Shown here: one piece after another, positions 8,945 to 17,741 of the stretch
Layout of the letters: every line of letters starts with the position of its first letter
Position numbering within the stretch: the stretch's first letter is position 1
NCBI GenBank assembly: GCA_946478305.1
Contig: CAMLBO010000005.1
Coordinates: forward strand, 24,001-88,000
Length of the DNA stretch: 64,000 bases
Direction of reading: 5' to 3'
Source: an uncultured Enterobacterales bacterium
GTDB lineage: Bacteria; Pseudomonadota; Gammaproteobacteria; Enterobacterales; Enterobacteriaceae
The notes under the pieces: model-generated
Told to the model about the DNA's origin: nothing
What the model saw: the letters and a program-made list of their open reading frames with translations, nothing else
The model's database searches: none
Translations under genes and position numbers: made by a program

Positions 8945-9270
8945 ATGACCGTGTTTCAGGTACCGACGTGATAGCCGCAAAATGTCAGCCCTGACGGGCT
9001 TCCCGGCTGCGGGTTCGAGCCAACGGTAAAGATGTTGTCTCTCCACCGACTTGCCGGTGACATTTTTGAACGCGGCCGAAGCTTCTTTAAATTCAAAATC
9101 AAAATCTGCATGGTGTTTGTCTTTAAAAAAAAGCCTCGGCCGCGTTCAAAACGACGTCGAGGGAGTGGCGCAAAACCGCGTGGTTTTTTACGCGGGTTGA
9201 AGCCCGAACTGAGAGAACCGCGCAGCGGCGGAGTTTGCGGCTATCACGTCGGTACCTGAAACACGGCCAT
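8945..9270. repeat. 326-bp palindromic element with 37-bp terminal inverted repeats and nested hairpins
   Basis: The outer arms are 8945-8981 and 9234-9270: 36 of 37 positions pair, with 33 perfect in a row (from CCGTGTTTCAGG to GCCGCAAA). Nested inside is a second inverted repeat, 9064-9082 against 9133-9151 (18 of 19, core GAACGCGGCCGA), and a short hairpin CCGCGT/ACGCGG near 9178-9195. No supported gene lies inside; a 75-codon arginine- and lysine-rich frame (9032-9259) is likely chance. Size, long terminal repeats and absence of coding capacity fit a miniature inverted-repeat element or a dispersed intergenic repeat. A further hairpin, CCAAAGGGTTT/AAACCCTTTGG, lies at 9319-9346. The rest of 8795-9409 holds no gene I can support. 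Confidence 0.75.
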
Positions 9271-9409
9271 TGTGACCAGCGCAGCTGCGGTGTGACAGCA
9301 GCAAAAAAACGCAGGATTCCAAAGGGTTTCGTTTAAAACCCTTTGGGCCAGTGTGGGCGGCGAGCCCACGGTGTTGATGTTGAATCTAAAAGCGCTCATG
9401 AATCGCCAT

Positions 9410-10222
9410 TCATTTAAAAGGAGCTTCCCCCGCCAGCACCTTGTCGATCACCTTCAGTACCCCTTCTTCATTATTCGAGACCGTCCTGTAGCGTGCAGCT
9501 GCCGTCGCCACCGGCATAGCGTTCGCCATGGAGAATCCGAAGCCGGCTTGTTGCAGCATTTCGACATCGTTGCCGCCGTCGCCGAAGGTGACCACTTCGC
9601 TGTCGTCGATGCCCCAGATTTTCTGCAAGATGCGCAGGCCGTTGGCTTTATGGCGGCCGGGGATAATCAGGTCTGCGGAACCATGGCCGCTGGAAACCGG
9701 GGTGATGATATGGCCGAGGGCGTTATCGAGGGAGGTCATAAATTCCGCCAGATGCTCGTCGGAAATATTGAGGGCGAATTTGAAAATCGTGTCGTCAATC
9801 TCCTCATAACTCTCGATTTTCTGCAGGCGGTGGTAGTAGCGGTTCATCTTGAGATAAAAATCTTCGGGCTGCGAAGATTGGATCCACGCGCTGTTTTTAC
9901 CGCAAATCACAGTGCGTAAACCGGGGATCTTGTCCAGGAACTCAAGAATTTGAACGACCGAAGCCATGCTGATTTCAGCGACAGAGACATCCTGGCCTTG
10001 GTTGACGATATACGCGCCGTTTTCGGCAACAAAGGCGATCTCAGAAGCAATCTCCGGAAAGAAGGATTTTAGCTGGAAATATTGGTTACCGCTGGCGACA
10101 ACAAATTTTATACCCTGCTGTTTTAATTGCGCATATTGCGCTAAAAATTTGGTTTTATTGTATTTCTTTTCATCATCGAGAAATGTGCCATCCATATCGA
10201 CTGCGATTAACTTTACTGACAT
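9410..10222 (-). CDS. ybjI: HAD-IIB (Cof-type) phosphatase, YbjI-like
   Basis: A cytoplasmic HAD-superfamily phosphatase with a type C2 cap. Motif I is VDMDGTFLDD (nucleophile Asp9 and Asp11), motif II VVASGN, and motifs III/IV DLIIPGRHKANG and VVTFGDGGNDVEM. E. coli YbjI is a flavin mononucleotide/5-amino-6-ribitylamino-uracil phosphate phosphatase, and the recalled sequence matches over the full length (IAFVAENG, WGIDDSEVV, EGVLKVIDKVL). The paralogue YbiV is a weaker match. The 270 residues equal the family length. The start ATG has GAGAGGAA five bases upstream. It is divergent from the ABC exporter at 10413. Confidence 0.85.
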   Translation of the reverse strand: MSVKLIAVDMDGTFLDDEKKYNKTKFLAQYAQLKQQGIKFVVASGNQYFQLKSFFPEIASEIAFVAENGAYIVNQGQDVSVAEISMASVVQILEFLDKIPGLRTVICGKNSAWIQSSQPEDFYLKMNRYYHRLQKIESYEEIDDTIFKFALNISDEHLAEFMTSLDNALGHIITPVSSGHGSADLIIPGRHKANGLRILQKIWGIDDSEVVTFGDGGNDVEMLQQAGFGFSMANAMPVATAAARYRTVSNNEEGVLKVIDKVLAGEAPFK

Positions 10223-10412
10223 AAATTCCTCTCAGGGGGCCTATCGGGGTGCTCAGAATGTAATCTTCATGATAAAAGCTATGGGACAAAGATCAAACGA
10301 AAAGGCCCGTCAGCATCTACTCTTATAGGTTCTGCAAGAAAATCCATACCGATACACTGGGAAAACATCAGGGCGGGACAGCCCTGACGATAAATAACTT
10401 AAGAGGTGTACC

Positions 10413-12245
10413 ATGCTGTTTCGCCGTTTTGAGCGAATAATTGATATTTTCCGTGAGGCGCCGGGCGCAGAGCCGCCTGATAAAGTCTTTCCTTTCTACT
10501 TCTATTATCTGCGTCAGGTGTGGCCGAGTTTTGCCGCACTGCTGGTGGTTGGACTGATTGCATCACTGATTGAAGTGTCGTTGTTCAGCTACCTCAGCCA
10601 GATTATTGATCTGACCAAAGAGACGCCCGGCGATCGCTTTTTCTCCGATCACGCCGGTGAATTGATCTGGATGGCGGCGGTGGCGATGATCTTACGGCCG
10701 GTGTTTTTCGGGCTGAATGATTTGCTGGTCCACCAGACGTTGACCCCCGGTATGACCAGTATGATCCGCTGGCAAAATCATAAGTACGTGCTCAAACAGA
10801 GCCTGAACTTTTTCCAGAGTGATTTTGCCGGGCGTATTGCCCAGCGCATTATGCAAACCGGCAGCTCGCTGCGGGATTCTGCGGTGCAGACGGTAGATGC
10901 TATCTGGCATGTGGCGATTTACGCCGCCAGTGCGCTGTTCCTGTTTGCCGAAGCGGACTGGCGGCTGATGATCCCGCTTATCATCTGGATTGTTTTGTAT
11001 GGCCTGTGCCTGCGCTATTTCGTGCCGCGCGTGAAGCAGCGTTCAGTCGAGTCGTCGGAAGCCCGCTCAAAACTGATGGGCTACATTGTGGATGGTTACA
11101 CGAATATTTCCACGCTGAAGTTGTTCGCCCACAGCTCCCTTGAGCAGCAGTACGCCCGCGAAGCGATCAGCCATCAGACGCACAAGACCCAGCTGGCAGG
11201 CCGCTTGCTGACCGGTATGGCGTTTGCGATCACCTCTCTGAACGGCATGCTGATTGTCAGCACCACCGGTCTGGCGCTGTGGTTGTGGACACAATCGCTG
11301 ATCTCCGTCGGCGCTATCGCGCTGGCGACCGGACTGGTTATCCGCATCGTCAACATGTCCGGCTGGATCATGTGGGTGGTGAACGGCATCTTCGAAAATA
11401 TCGGTACCGTCCAGGACGGTCTGCACACTATTGCGCAACCGCTGACCGTCACAGATAAACCGCAGGCGAAACCGCTGAAAGTCGATCAGGGTGCGATCCA
11501 TTTCGATCACATCGACTTCAACTACGGTAAAGGGAGTCGGGTGATCCACAATTTGGATCTGGCGATCCGCCCCGGTGAGAAGATTGGTCTGATTGGCCCA
11601 TCGGGTGCCGGGAAATCGACACTGGTGAATCTGCTGCTGCGCCTGTATGACCTCGACGGTGGCCGCATTCTGATTGACGGGCAGGACATTGCGCAGGTAA
11701 CGCAGGAGAGTCTGCGTGCGCAAATCGGCATGATCACGCAGGACACCTCGCTGCTGCATCGTTCCATTCGCGACAACCTGCTGTATGGAAGGCCGGAAGC
11801 CACGGAAGAGGAACTGCAACTGGCTATCCGTCAGGCGCGCGCCGATGAGTTTATCCCTCAGCTTTATGATGCGCAGGGCCGGACCGGGCTGGATGCCCAC
11901 GTGGGTGAGCGTGGTGTGAAACTCTCCGGCGGGCAGCGTCAGCGTATTGCCATCGCCCGTGTGTTGCTGAAAAACGCGCCGATCCTGATTCTGGATGAGG
12001 CCACCTCAGCGCTGGATTCCGAAGTAGAAGCGGCGATTCAGGAAAGTTTTGAACATCTGATGAAGGGCAAAACGGTGATCGCCATCGCTCACCGCCTGTC
12101 GACCATCGTCAAAATGGACCGGCTGATTGTGCTGGAGAAAGGTCAGATCGTTGAGGCGGGCAGTCACAGTGAACTGCTGCAACACAACGGTCTGTACGCC
12201 CGCTTGTGGCAACATCAGACCGGCGGCTTTGTGGGGGCGGATTAA
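10413..12245 (+). CDS. ABC exporter, fused permease and ATPase (ABCB half-transporter)
   Basis: This 610-residue protein has a six-helix ABC exporter membrane domain (about residues 30-330) followed by an ATPase domain with Walker A GPSGAGKST (about 395-403), signature LSGGQRQRIAIARVLL, Walker B ILILDEATSALDSE and the switch histidine in AIAHRLSTI. Such half-transporters work as dimers; no second half-transporter lies beside it, so a homodimer is likely. The exported substrate is unknown. The ATG has GAGGTG five bases upstream. A strong bidirectional terminator follows at 12265. Confidence 0.9.
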   Translation: MLFRRFERIIDIFREAPGAEPPDKVFPFYFYYLRQVWPSFAALLVVGLIASLIEVSLFSYLSQIIDLTKETPGDRFFSDHAGELIWMAAVAMILRPVFFGLNDLLVHQTLTPGMTSMIRWQNHKYVLKQSLNFFQSDFAGRIAQRIMQTGSSLRDSAVQTVDAIWHVAIYAASALFLFAEADWRLMIPLIIWIVLYGLCLRYFVPRVKQRSVESSEARSKLMGYIVDGYTNISTLKLFAHSSLEQQYAREAISHQTHKTQLAGRLLTGMAFAITSLNGMLIVSTTGLALWLWTQSLISVGAIALATGLVIRIVNMSGWIMWVVNGIFENIGTVQDGLHTIAQPLTVTDKPQAKPLKVDQGAIHFDHIDFNYGKGSRVIHNLDLAIRPGEKIGLIGPSGAGKSTLVNLLLRLYDLDGGRILIDGQDIAQVTQESLRAQIGMITQDTSLLHRSIRDNLLYGRPEATEEELQLAIRQARADEFIPQLYDAQGRTGLDAHVGERGVKLSGGQRQRIAIARVLLKNAPILILDEATSALDSEVEAAIQESFEHLMKGKTVIAIAHRLSTIVKMDRLIVLEKGQIVEAGSHSELLQHNGLYARLWQHQTGGFVGAD

Positions 12246-12264
12246 TCGAAAAGTGAGTAAAAAC

Positions 12265-12300
12265 CCCGTCAGGCTTTGCGATAAGGCAGAGCCTGACGGG
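12265..12300. terminator. Bidirectional terminator shared by the ABC exporter and the FemAB-like gene
   Basis: An 11-bp perfect stem, CCCGTCAGGCT (12265-12275) and AGCCTGACGGG (12290-12300), has A-rich sequence to its left and CTTCTTCTTT to its right. It serves the plus-strand exporter gene; read on the minus strand it overlaps the last codons of the convergent gene, with a T-run just after that gene's stop. Confidence 0.85.
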
Positions 12301-13390
12301 CTTCTTCTTTCCACTGCAACACCGCTGCACGTTCATCAACCAGGAAATTTTCCACCGCCGCCTGCAACCCCGGATGACATAAGTGATGCCATGAATGGGT
12401 GATCACCGGCTCAAAGCCGCGCAGCAGTTTGTGTTCGCCCTGCGCACCTGCGTCAAAGCGGGACAGGCCATGCGCAATCGCGTAATCCATTCCCTGATAG
12501 AAACAGGTTTCGAAATGCAGCCGGTCGAACTCGGCCAGACATCCCCAGTAGCGGCCGTAAAAGGTATCGCCATCCACCAGGCTGAAGGCCATCGCGACCG
12601 GCTGACCGCCAAGCCGGGTCAGAACCAGACGCAGGTTTTGCGGCATACCCTCTGCCAATAAACTGAAAAATTCCCGCGTCAGATAAGGCGCACGACCGCG
12701 TACCAGATAGGTGTTCGCGTAGCAGGTGTAAACGAAATCCCACTGCGCCTCACTGACCTGCGCGCCCTCCAGCCACTCAAATTCAAAACCCTGCGCGGCG
12801 ACCCGTTCGCGCTCTTTGCGCATCTGTTTGCGCTTACGTGAAGCGAGGGTCTCGAGGAAATCCTGAAAGTCGCGGTAGCCTCTATTGTGCCAGTGATATT
12901 GCAGGCCGGTGCGTTGCAGCCACGCAGGATTGCCACTCAGCAGCGGGTGGTTAGCCGCATCGGTGAAGTTAATATGCGCACCGGAAAGATGATGCTGCGC
13001 GAGATAAGCGGGCAGATTTGCCAGCAGTTCTGCGGCAGCGGCAGGTTCGCCAAGCAGGCGTGCACCGGTCACTGGGCTGAAGGGGACCGCGCCCAGCCAT
13101 TTAGGATAATAACGAATGCCGGCTCGTTCGCTGGCTTCCGCCCAGCCCTGATCAAACACGTATTCACCGGCAGAGTGCATTTTGCGATAACCGGGAATAG
13201 CCGCCAGCATCTCGCCATCCTGCTGCCACAACAAATGCTCGGGCTGCCAGCCGGAATTCGGTGCCAGACTGCCGCTCTCTTCCAGTGCACTGAGGAAGGC
13301 ATGACGCGCAAAAGGCTGTCCGGCCGGTACCATCGCATCCCACCGGGCGGCGGGTAAATCGGCAAGACGGTTCAACGTGATAACAGGCAT
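12269..13390 (-). CDS. FemAB-like GNAT-fold acyltransferase (PF04339 type)
   Basis: The 373-residue protein resembles the PF04339 group of peptidogalycan/FemAB-like proteins, a GNAT-fold family of unknown substrate. Supporting segments are the basic stretch SRKRKQMRKERERV (about 185-198), the FVYTCYANTYLVRGRAPYLT block and YYRYWG-like GRYWGCLAEFDRLHFETCFYQGM, with GAQGEHKLLRGF near the end. There is no signal peptide or membrane segment, so it should be cytoplasmic. It stands alone between a carbonic anhydrase gene upstream and the convergent exporter gene. The ribosome binding site is weak. Confidence 0.78.
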   Translation of the reverse strand: MPVITLNRLADLPAARWDAMVPAGQPFARHAFLSALEESGSLAPNSGWQPEHLLWQQDGEMLAAIPGYRKMHSAGEYVFDQGWAEASERAGIRYYPKWLGAVPFSPVTGARLLGEPAAAAELLANLPAYLAQHHLSGAHINFTDAANHPLLSGNPAWLQRTGLQYHWHNRGYRDFQDFLETLASRKRKQMRKERERVAAQGFEFEWLEGAQVSEAQWDFVYTCYANTYLVRGRAPYLTREFFSLLAEGMPQNLRLVLTRLGGQPVAMAFSLVDGDTFYGRYWGCLAEFDRLHFETCFYQGMDYAIAHGLSRFDAGAQGEHKLLRGFEPVITHSWHHLCHPGLQAAVENFLVDERAAVLQWKEEARQALPYRKA

Positions 13391-13507
13391 GAATTATTCT
13401 CGCTGTGGCATTGAAAGAGAAAACGGTTACGTGTCGTCCAGGCAGGAAAGTCATGCAGGCAGAAAGGTGTTGAGGAAAATGTAATATATCTTAACTGGCT
13501 GATTTAT

Positions 13508-13539
13508 AATGCGGAACAGTTTTAAACATGTTCCGCATT
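13508..13539. repeat. Perfect 11-bp inverted repeat between cynT and the FemAB-like gene
   Basis: AATGCGGAACA (13508-13518) pairs with TGTTCCGCATT (13529-13539) around GTTTTAAACA. It lies downstream of the carbonic anhydrase gene and about 120 bases upstream of the FemAB-like start, both on the minus strand. No T-run follows, so it could be an operator or a processing hairpin instead of a terminator. Confidence 0.5.
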
Positions 13540-13591
13540 ACGTTCCGGTACGACATCATGCCGGAATTTTCTATTAGCAGGTTCTAACTTC

Positions 13592-14227
13592 TTAGCTGGC
13601 TCTCACTTCAGGATTATCTGACAGTGAAATAAAGGTGCTGCTTTTGGCATCAAAAGCTTCAATTGACCCCGTTTCAATATCATATACCCAGCCGTGCAGG
13701 GTCACTTCACCTTTCGCTAAGGCCACCGCCACACAAGGATGGGTGCGCAGATTGCTCAGCTGTGCGACCACGTTCTGATGCACCATGCCGTTGACACGCG
13801 CCTCGGGCGATTCGTGTTCGATGGATTCATTGATGGCTTTCGCAGCATCAGAATAACGCAGCCAGTGGGCCACCGCAGGCATATGATCCAGACACGCACA
13901 ATTTGCAATGGCGCTCATTGCGCCGCAGTTCGAATGGCCGCAGACCACGATATCTTTCACCCCCAGCGCCATCACTGCGTACTCAACCGTGGCGGAAACA
14001 CCGCCCGGCTCCGGCCCGAAGGGTGGCACGATGTTACCGGCATTACGGATAACAAACAGCTCGCCCGGTTCACGCTGTGTGACTAATTCAGGCACTAAAC
14101 GGCTGTCTGAGCAGGAAATAAAAAGAGTCTTAGGATTTTGGTTTAACGCCAGCTTTTTGAAGAGTGTAGATCGTTGAGGAAACGCTTCTTTTTGGAATCT
14201 GAGGAAACCTTCAATTACGTCTTTCAT
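13592..14227 (-). CDS. cynT: Beta-class carbonic anhydrase, CynT-like
   Basis: Converts CO2 and water to bicarbonate in the cytoplasm. The zinc ligands and catalytic dyad of beta carbonic anhydrases are all present: Cys39, Asp41 and Arg43 in SCSDSR, then His98 and Cys101 in CGHSNC. The sequence tracks E. coli CynT ([42 protein letters not shown]). It has 211 residues against 219. In E. coli cynT lies with cynS (cyanase); no cyanase is present here, so the job is probably general bicarbonate supply. The region upstream (14228-14481) holds no gene. Confidence 0.92.
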   Translation of the reverse strand: MKDVIEGFLRFQKEAFPQRSTLFKKLALNQNPKTLFISCSDSRLVPELVTQREPGELFVIRNAGNIVPPFGPEPGGVSATVEYAVMALGVKDIVVCGHSNCGAMSAIANCACLDHMPAVAHWLRYSDAAKAINESIEHESPEARVNGMVHQNVVAQLSNLRTHPCVAVALAKGEVTLHGWVYDIETGSIEAFDAKSSTFISLSDNPEVRAS

Positions 14228-14481
14228 AGGGGAATTCCATATATTTCAATGGCAATGATACTGCCACGAAAAAATAGGCAGATCAATCAGACGAAATATA
14301 ACTACTATTTATAGGGTAAATCAGTTTGCGAAAAATATTATTACTTTCAAGCCAGAAGAATTTCGCACGCCCTATTTTTTTGTTGTGATACTTTTATCCT
14401 GAGGTTACCCCCCTATTTCCTCACTCCCCTGGGTGCAGATATCGTCGTCACGGGGACAGAAGTGCCAAAATATGAACTTAC

Positions 14482-14509
14482 AAAAGCCAGAACCACCGTT
14501 CTGGCTTTT
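14482..14509. terminator. Bidirectional terminator after the PTS operon
   Basis: A 12-bp perfect stem, AAAAGCCAGAAC (14482-14493) and GTTCTGGCTTTT (14498-14509), closes a CACC loop. It ends 8 bases from the last gene of the minus-strand PTS operon. Confidence 0.85.
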
Positions 14510-14516
14510 TTCTATC

Positions 14517-14822
14517 TCAGAAACCGTAGCGGATTGCATCCTTACTTTGCTGCATAAGTGCATCAATTTTCTCGGAATAGACTTCCAACCCTTTGCCGTC
14601 GCCCGCTTCGGAACACTGACGGCGCTTGGCGTTGTAGGCTTTCATCAACTGCGCCTGGGCAAAGCCGGGTTTGCCGTAGCAGGCCATGCTTTTTTCCCAG
14701 CAGGCGATGGCACTGTCGGCATCGTCTTGTTCTGCGTAACCTTTTCCCAACTCGTTAAGTGCTTTGGCACACGCCGCCGGGGCCAGGTTTTGCGCCAAGA
14801 TGGCATCGATTTTTGCGTTCAT
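14517..14822 (-). CDS. Small helical (TPR-like) protein at the end of the PTS operon
   Basis: I do not recognise this 101-residue protein. It has no signal peptide and looks all-helical; the segment ALNELGKGYAEQDDADSAIACWEKSM reads like one tetratricopeptide repeat (G8, Y/A11, A20 pattern), followed by another amphipathic helix pair. It contains three cysteines (C20, C43 and C72 region) with no metal motif. The ATG at 14822 follows GGAGG with 5 bases between; the upstream in-frame GTG is less likely. It lies 17 bases behind the IIC gene and before the operon terminator, so it is co-transcribed, but its role in sugar uptake or breakdown is unknown. Confidence 0.68.
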   Translation of the reverse strand: MNAKIDAILAQNLAPAACAKALNELGKGYAEQDDADSAIACWEKSMACYGKPGFAQAQLMKAYNAKRRQCSEAGDGKGLEVYSEKIDALMQQSKDAIRYGF

Positions 14823-14839
14823 AGTCACCTCCGTCAGAC

Positions 14840-16105
14840 TCAGTGGAAGAAGTTAAGGAAATGGCCGAATACCAGCCCGACACTGATGACGTCGGAGTCG
14901 CTGAAGGTCACGTTGGAGAAACCGAACTTGCCGAGCAGCGGCAGCAGCAGCGCCGGAAGCAGGGTGATAAACAGGCCGTGGAAGATGCCGCCGATGATGG
15001 CTCCGCGTCGTCCGCCCACCGCATTACCGAAGATCCCGGCGGTACCGCCCGCAAAGAAATTGGTCAGCATGCCGGGCAGGATCATCGCAAGGCCTATGCT
15101 TGGGAACAGGAACATGCCGATGACTGAACCGAGGGTGGTGGAAATAAAGCCGATGATCACGGCGTTTGGTGCATAAGGGAACAGAACCGGGCAGTCGAGT
15201 GCCGGAATGGCATTCGGCACGATACGCAGGGCGATACCGCGGAACGCCGGTACGATTTCAGCCAGCAGCAGCCGGACACCGGCCAGCAACACATAGACGC
15301 CGACTACAAACTGCACCGATTGCAGGAACGAGTAAACCAGATAGTTAACGCTGTTGGCGTAAGGCGCGACCACTTCCGGTCCGGCTGCGATGGCCGGGAT
15401 GAGGTAAATCGGGATCATCACCACCATCATCGACAGGTAGGTGTCCTGTAAGAAGGATAAGGCCTGCGGTAGTTCGAGGTCTTCGGTGCTTTTATTAACA
15501 TTCCCGGTAACTTTCGCCACCCCGGCCTGAACGATATAGCCGATGGTGCAGAAGTGGCCGAGGGCAAAATCATCTGAGCCAGTAATTTTGCGCACAATCG
15601 GCTGCGCCAGTACCGGCATCGCTACCGCCATTACCCCGGCAATCACACCACCGGTGACAATCAGTTCGGTGCCGCGTAAACCGCCCATATAACCAATCAC
15701 CGAACAGACGGTGGCCATCCATAAAGACGCCTGACCGGTGAGGAAGATATATTTATAGCGGGTAAAGCGAGCGATCAATATATTGACGATAAATGCCAGC
15801 ACCATGATTAATGCGGTTTCTCGCCCGAGCGTCTGCTGGGCGATCCCGGCAATTGACCCGACGTCCGTTACAATGCCGCGCATATGGAAACCTTTCTGGA
15901 ATATTTCCCCCAGGAAGGTTAAGGCATTAACAATAATACTGGCCCCTGACAACAGTACTAAAAAACCCAGCAAGGTTTTTAGCGTGCCGGTAATAATTTG
16001 TCCCGGACTTTTTTTCAGGGCTATCAGCCCGATCATGGCAATCAGGGATATTAATATTGACGCCTGACCTAATACATCGTTGACAATGAAATGGAGGAAA
16101 GACAT
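14840..16105 (-). CDS. PTS permease IIC, ascorbate (UlaA/SgaT) family
   Basis: This 421-residue polytopic membrane protein has about 11 hydrophobic segments and resembles UlaA, the IIC of the L-ascorbate PTS family: early LLSGASIIV, middle GHFCTIGYIVQAGVAK, and glycine-rich ends NFFAGGTAGIFGNAVGGRRGA. It translocates and, with IIB, phosphorylates its substrate. UlaA itself is about 465 residues, so this is a somewhat shorter relative. AAGGA precedes the ATG. It follows IIB by 52 bases in a clear IIA-IIB-IIC operon. The linked aldolase and kinase-like genes argue for a substrate other than ascorbate. Confidence 0.87.
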   Translation of the reverse strand: MSFLHFIVNDVLGQASILISLIAMIGLIALKKSPGQIITGTLKTLLGFLVLLSGASIIVNALTFLGEIFQKGFHMRGIVTDVGSIAGIAQQTLGRETALIMVLAFIVNILIARFTRYKYIFLTGQASLWMATVCSVIGYMGGLRGTELIVTGGVIAGVMAVAMPVLAQPIVRKITGSDDFALGHFCTIGYIVQAGVAKVTGNVNKSTEDLELPQALSFLQDTYLSMMVVMIPIYLIPAIAAGPEVVAPYANSVNYLVYSFLQSVQFVVGVYVLLAGVRLLLAEIVPAFRGIALRIVPNAIPALDCPVLFPYAPNAVIIGFISTTLGSVIGMFLFPSIGLAMILPGMLTNFFAGGTAGIFGNAVGGRRGAIIGGIFHGLFITLLPALLLPLLGKFGFSNVTFSDSDVISVGLVFGHFLNFFH

Positions 16106-16157
16106 AGCGAGTCCTTACCCTATTTAAATAGAGTTTGTAGGGGAACTGTTTATTGTA

Positions 16158-16460
16158 TTAGTGCGCCAGGCGCCCCATCTCTTGCAGGACGGGTGTCAGC
16201 TTGGTGATAATTTCGTTTTTATCCACTAACCGTTTCAAGTAAATAATATTAGCGTTAATAGTGTAGTGCTGGAATTGTGTTCTGAAATTTTCGCCGGTAA
16301 ATATAATGTCTGCACGGGTTGATGTGGCACTGGATATATCACAGTGCGATAAATCAGCTTCAATGCCTAAATCTTTCAGGGCAGCTTCTATACTCATTTC
16401 GCAGGCAAAGCTGCTGCCCAGACCTGCGCCACAGACTGCCAGAATGGATAACTTTTTCAT
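16158..16460 (-). CDS. PTS IIB component, ascorbate/lactose-type
   Basis: A 100-residue cytoplasmic phosphocarrier with the P-loop-like active site CGAGLGSS; Cys10 is the expected phosphorylated residue. The length and fold pattern fit UlaB-type IIB proteins (about 100 residues). It passes phosphate from IIA to the sugar in IIC. GAGGAA precedes the ATG. It lies 38 bases behind the IIA gene and 52 bases before the IIC gene. Confidence 0.9.
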   Translation of the reverse strand: MKKLSILAVCGAGLGSSFACEMSIEAALKDLGIEADLSHCDISSATSTRADIIFTGENFRTQFQHYTINANIIYLKRLVDKNEIITKLTPVLQEMGRLAH

Positions 16461-16498
16461 CGTAATTCCTCAGGTGCCAGTGAATACTACAAGTGATG

Positions 16499-16942
16499 TT
16501 AGAACTGACGGATGGCTAGCAATGCCTCTTGCTTGCTTTGACACCCTCTTAATTTTTTTACGGCCCCATCATCACAAAATAAATGAGACAGGCTGGCAAT
16601 CATTTCAATATGTGAATGGCTGTCCACGGCGGCGAGCGCGAAGATAATATAAACTGGATCATTATCTTCACTGCCAAATTCAACGCCGTCGGAGACAATC
16701 ACCAGTGAGAGTGCCGTGTAGATAACGCCTTCTTCCGGCCGGGCATGCGGCATCGCAATACCTTCACCCAGTACATAATAAGGTCCGATCTCACGATGCA
16801 TATCGTATATTGCCTGCAGGTAGCGGTTTTCCACCGCACCCACATCGATTAACGGCTGCACGGCTAATTGCACGGCCTCTTGCCAATCTTCAATATGATT
16901 AATTACGCTAATGTTATTTTCATTAATCCAGTCAGTTAACAT
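16499..16942 (-). CDS. PTS IIA component, mannitol/ascorbate type (UlaC-like)
   Basis: A 147-residue phosphocarrier of the mannitol-fructose IIA superfamily. The active histidine is His66 in AMPHARPEEG, and a second conserved histidine lies in DSHSHIEMI. UlaC has about 154 residues. I place the start at the ATG at 16942, which follows AAGAGG closely; a longer reading from a TTG at 16957 would overlap that ribosome binding site. It is the first PTS gene. The 220 bases upstream separate it from the kinase-like gene and may hold a promoter of its own, though the genes run in the same direction. Confidence 0.88.
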   Translation of the reverse strand: MLTDWINENNISVINHIEDWQEAVQLAVQPLIDVGAVENRYLQAIYDMHREIGPYYVLGEGIAMPHARPEEGVIYTALSLVIVSDGVEFGSEDNDPVYIIFALAAVDSHSHIEMIASLSHLFCDDGAVKKLRGCQSKQEALLAIRQF

Positions 16943-17162
16943 ATTACCTCTTAACAATAATTGGCGGCTTTTATCAGTATCATAGTTAACAATAATAAAA
17001 ACTGTGATCTATCTGGTCCTATTTATCATTCGTGGGAAATAATGTTGCTAACTTCTTCTCTTAAATTAATGACATAAAAATACTAAGGTTACTGAAATAA
17101 TGTCAGTAAACCGCTTTGAACAGTAACGTAATATTATCCCGATAATTGGACTTCACTGATTG

Positions 17163-17741
17163 TTATTTCAGTGCATTGTCTGTCCAGTCTTTAATAACCT
17201 GAATATTTACCGGTTTATCCTGGTCGACATAATATACTGGTCCGAATGAGATTGGCTCAGCGTTTGCCGCCAGTATTTTTAATTCGGGAATATATTCCGC
17301 GCCTAAATGTCCGGGAAGACGCTGATCCAGCCGTGCGCCATAACGGGTGGCGGCAAGCTCTGCGGAGATCTGGCACCAGATTTCTACAACCTGTGTCACA
17401 CCGGCCTGCGTCAGGTAATCCCTGAGTACCTCTTTTGGCTGAAAGCCAAACCAGGCATCGACAATAAAGGTACTGCCCTGCGGAGCATCCGCCACGATTG
17501 ACCAGATAACCTGATAGCTCGCCTGCCCCAGAATGCGGTTAAACGCGCGGTCTACGCCTTGGAGCCGCTGGAGGAACGGGTTTTTTATGCCATCAAGCGA
17601 CAATTGCAGCCAGCCTGTTTGTGCAGAGAGCTCAACGGCGAGACGGCTTTTACCGGAGGCAGGGATCCCGTTGACCAGAATGACCCGTTTACCCGGCTGG
17701 CAAGAGGTTTCGACGTTAAAAGCAGCTCTGTTCTCAGACAT
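17163..17741 (-). CDS. P-loop NTPase, kinase-like (AAA_33 type), in the sugar operon
   Basis: A 192-residue cytoplasmic protein with Walker A GIPASGKS (residues 25-32), a Walker-B-like FIVDAWFG and an arginine-rich lid around ATRYGARLDQRLPGHLG, the outline of small-molecule kinases of the AAA_33/zeta/chloramphenicol phosphotransferase group. The substrate is unknown. The ATG at 17741 overlaps the end of the aldolase gene by 8 bases (ATGTCTGA) and is preceded by AGGTGG, so the two are translationally coupled; the longer frame from 17819 lies inside the aldolase gene. Its partnership suggests it phosphorylates an intermediate of the transported sugar, which is an inference. Confidence 0.75.
   Translation of the reverse strand: MSENRAAFNVETSCQPGKRVILVNGIPASGKSRLAVELSAQTGWLQLSLDGIKNPFLQRLQGVDRAFNRILGQASYQVIWSIVADAPQGSTFIVDAWFGFQPKEVLRDYLTQAGVTQVVEIWCQISAELAATRYGARLDQRLPGHLGAEYIPELKILAANAEPISFGPVYYVDQDKPVNIQVIKDWTDNALK

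Noticed and set aside
9032..9259. 75-codon frame rich in lysine and arginine inside the palindromic element
   Set aside because: It is built from the inverted-repeat sequence, has no good ribosome binding site, and its composition follows the repeat. It is best seen as a by-product.
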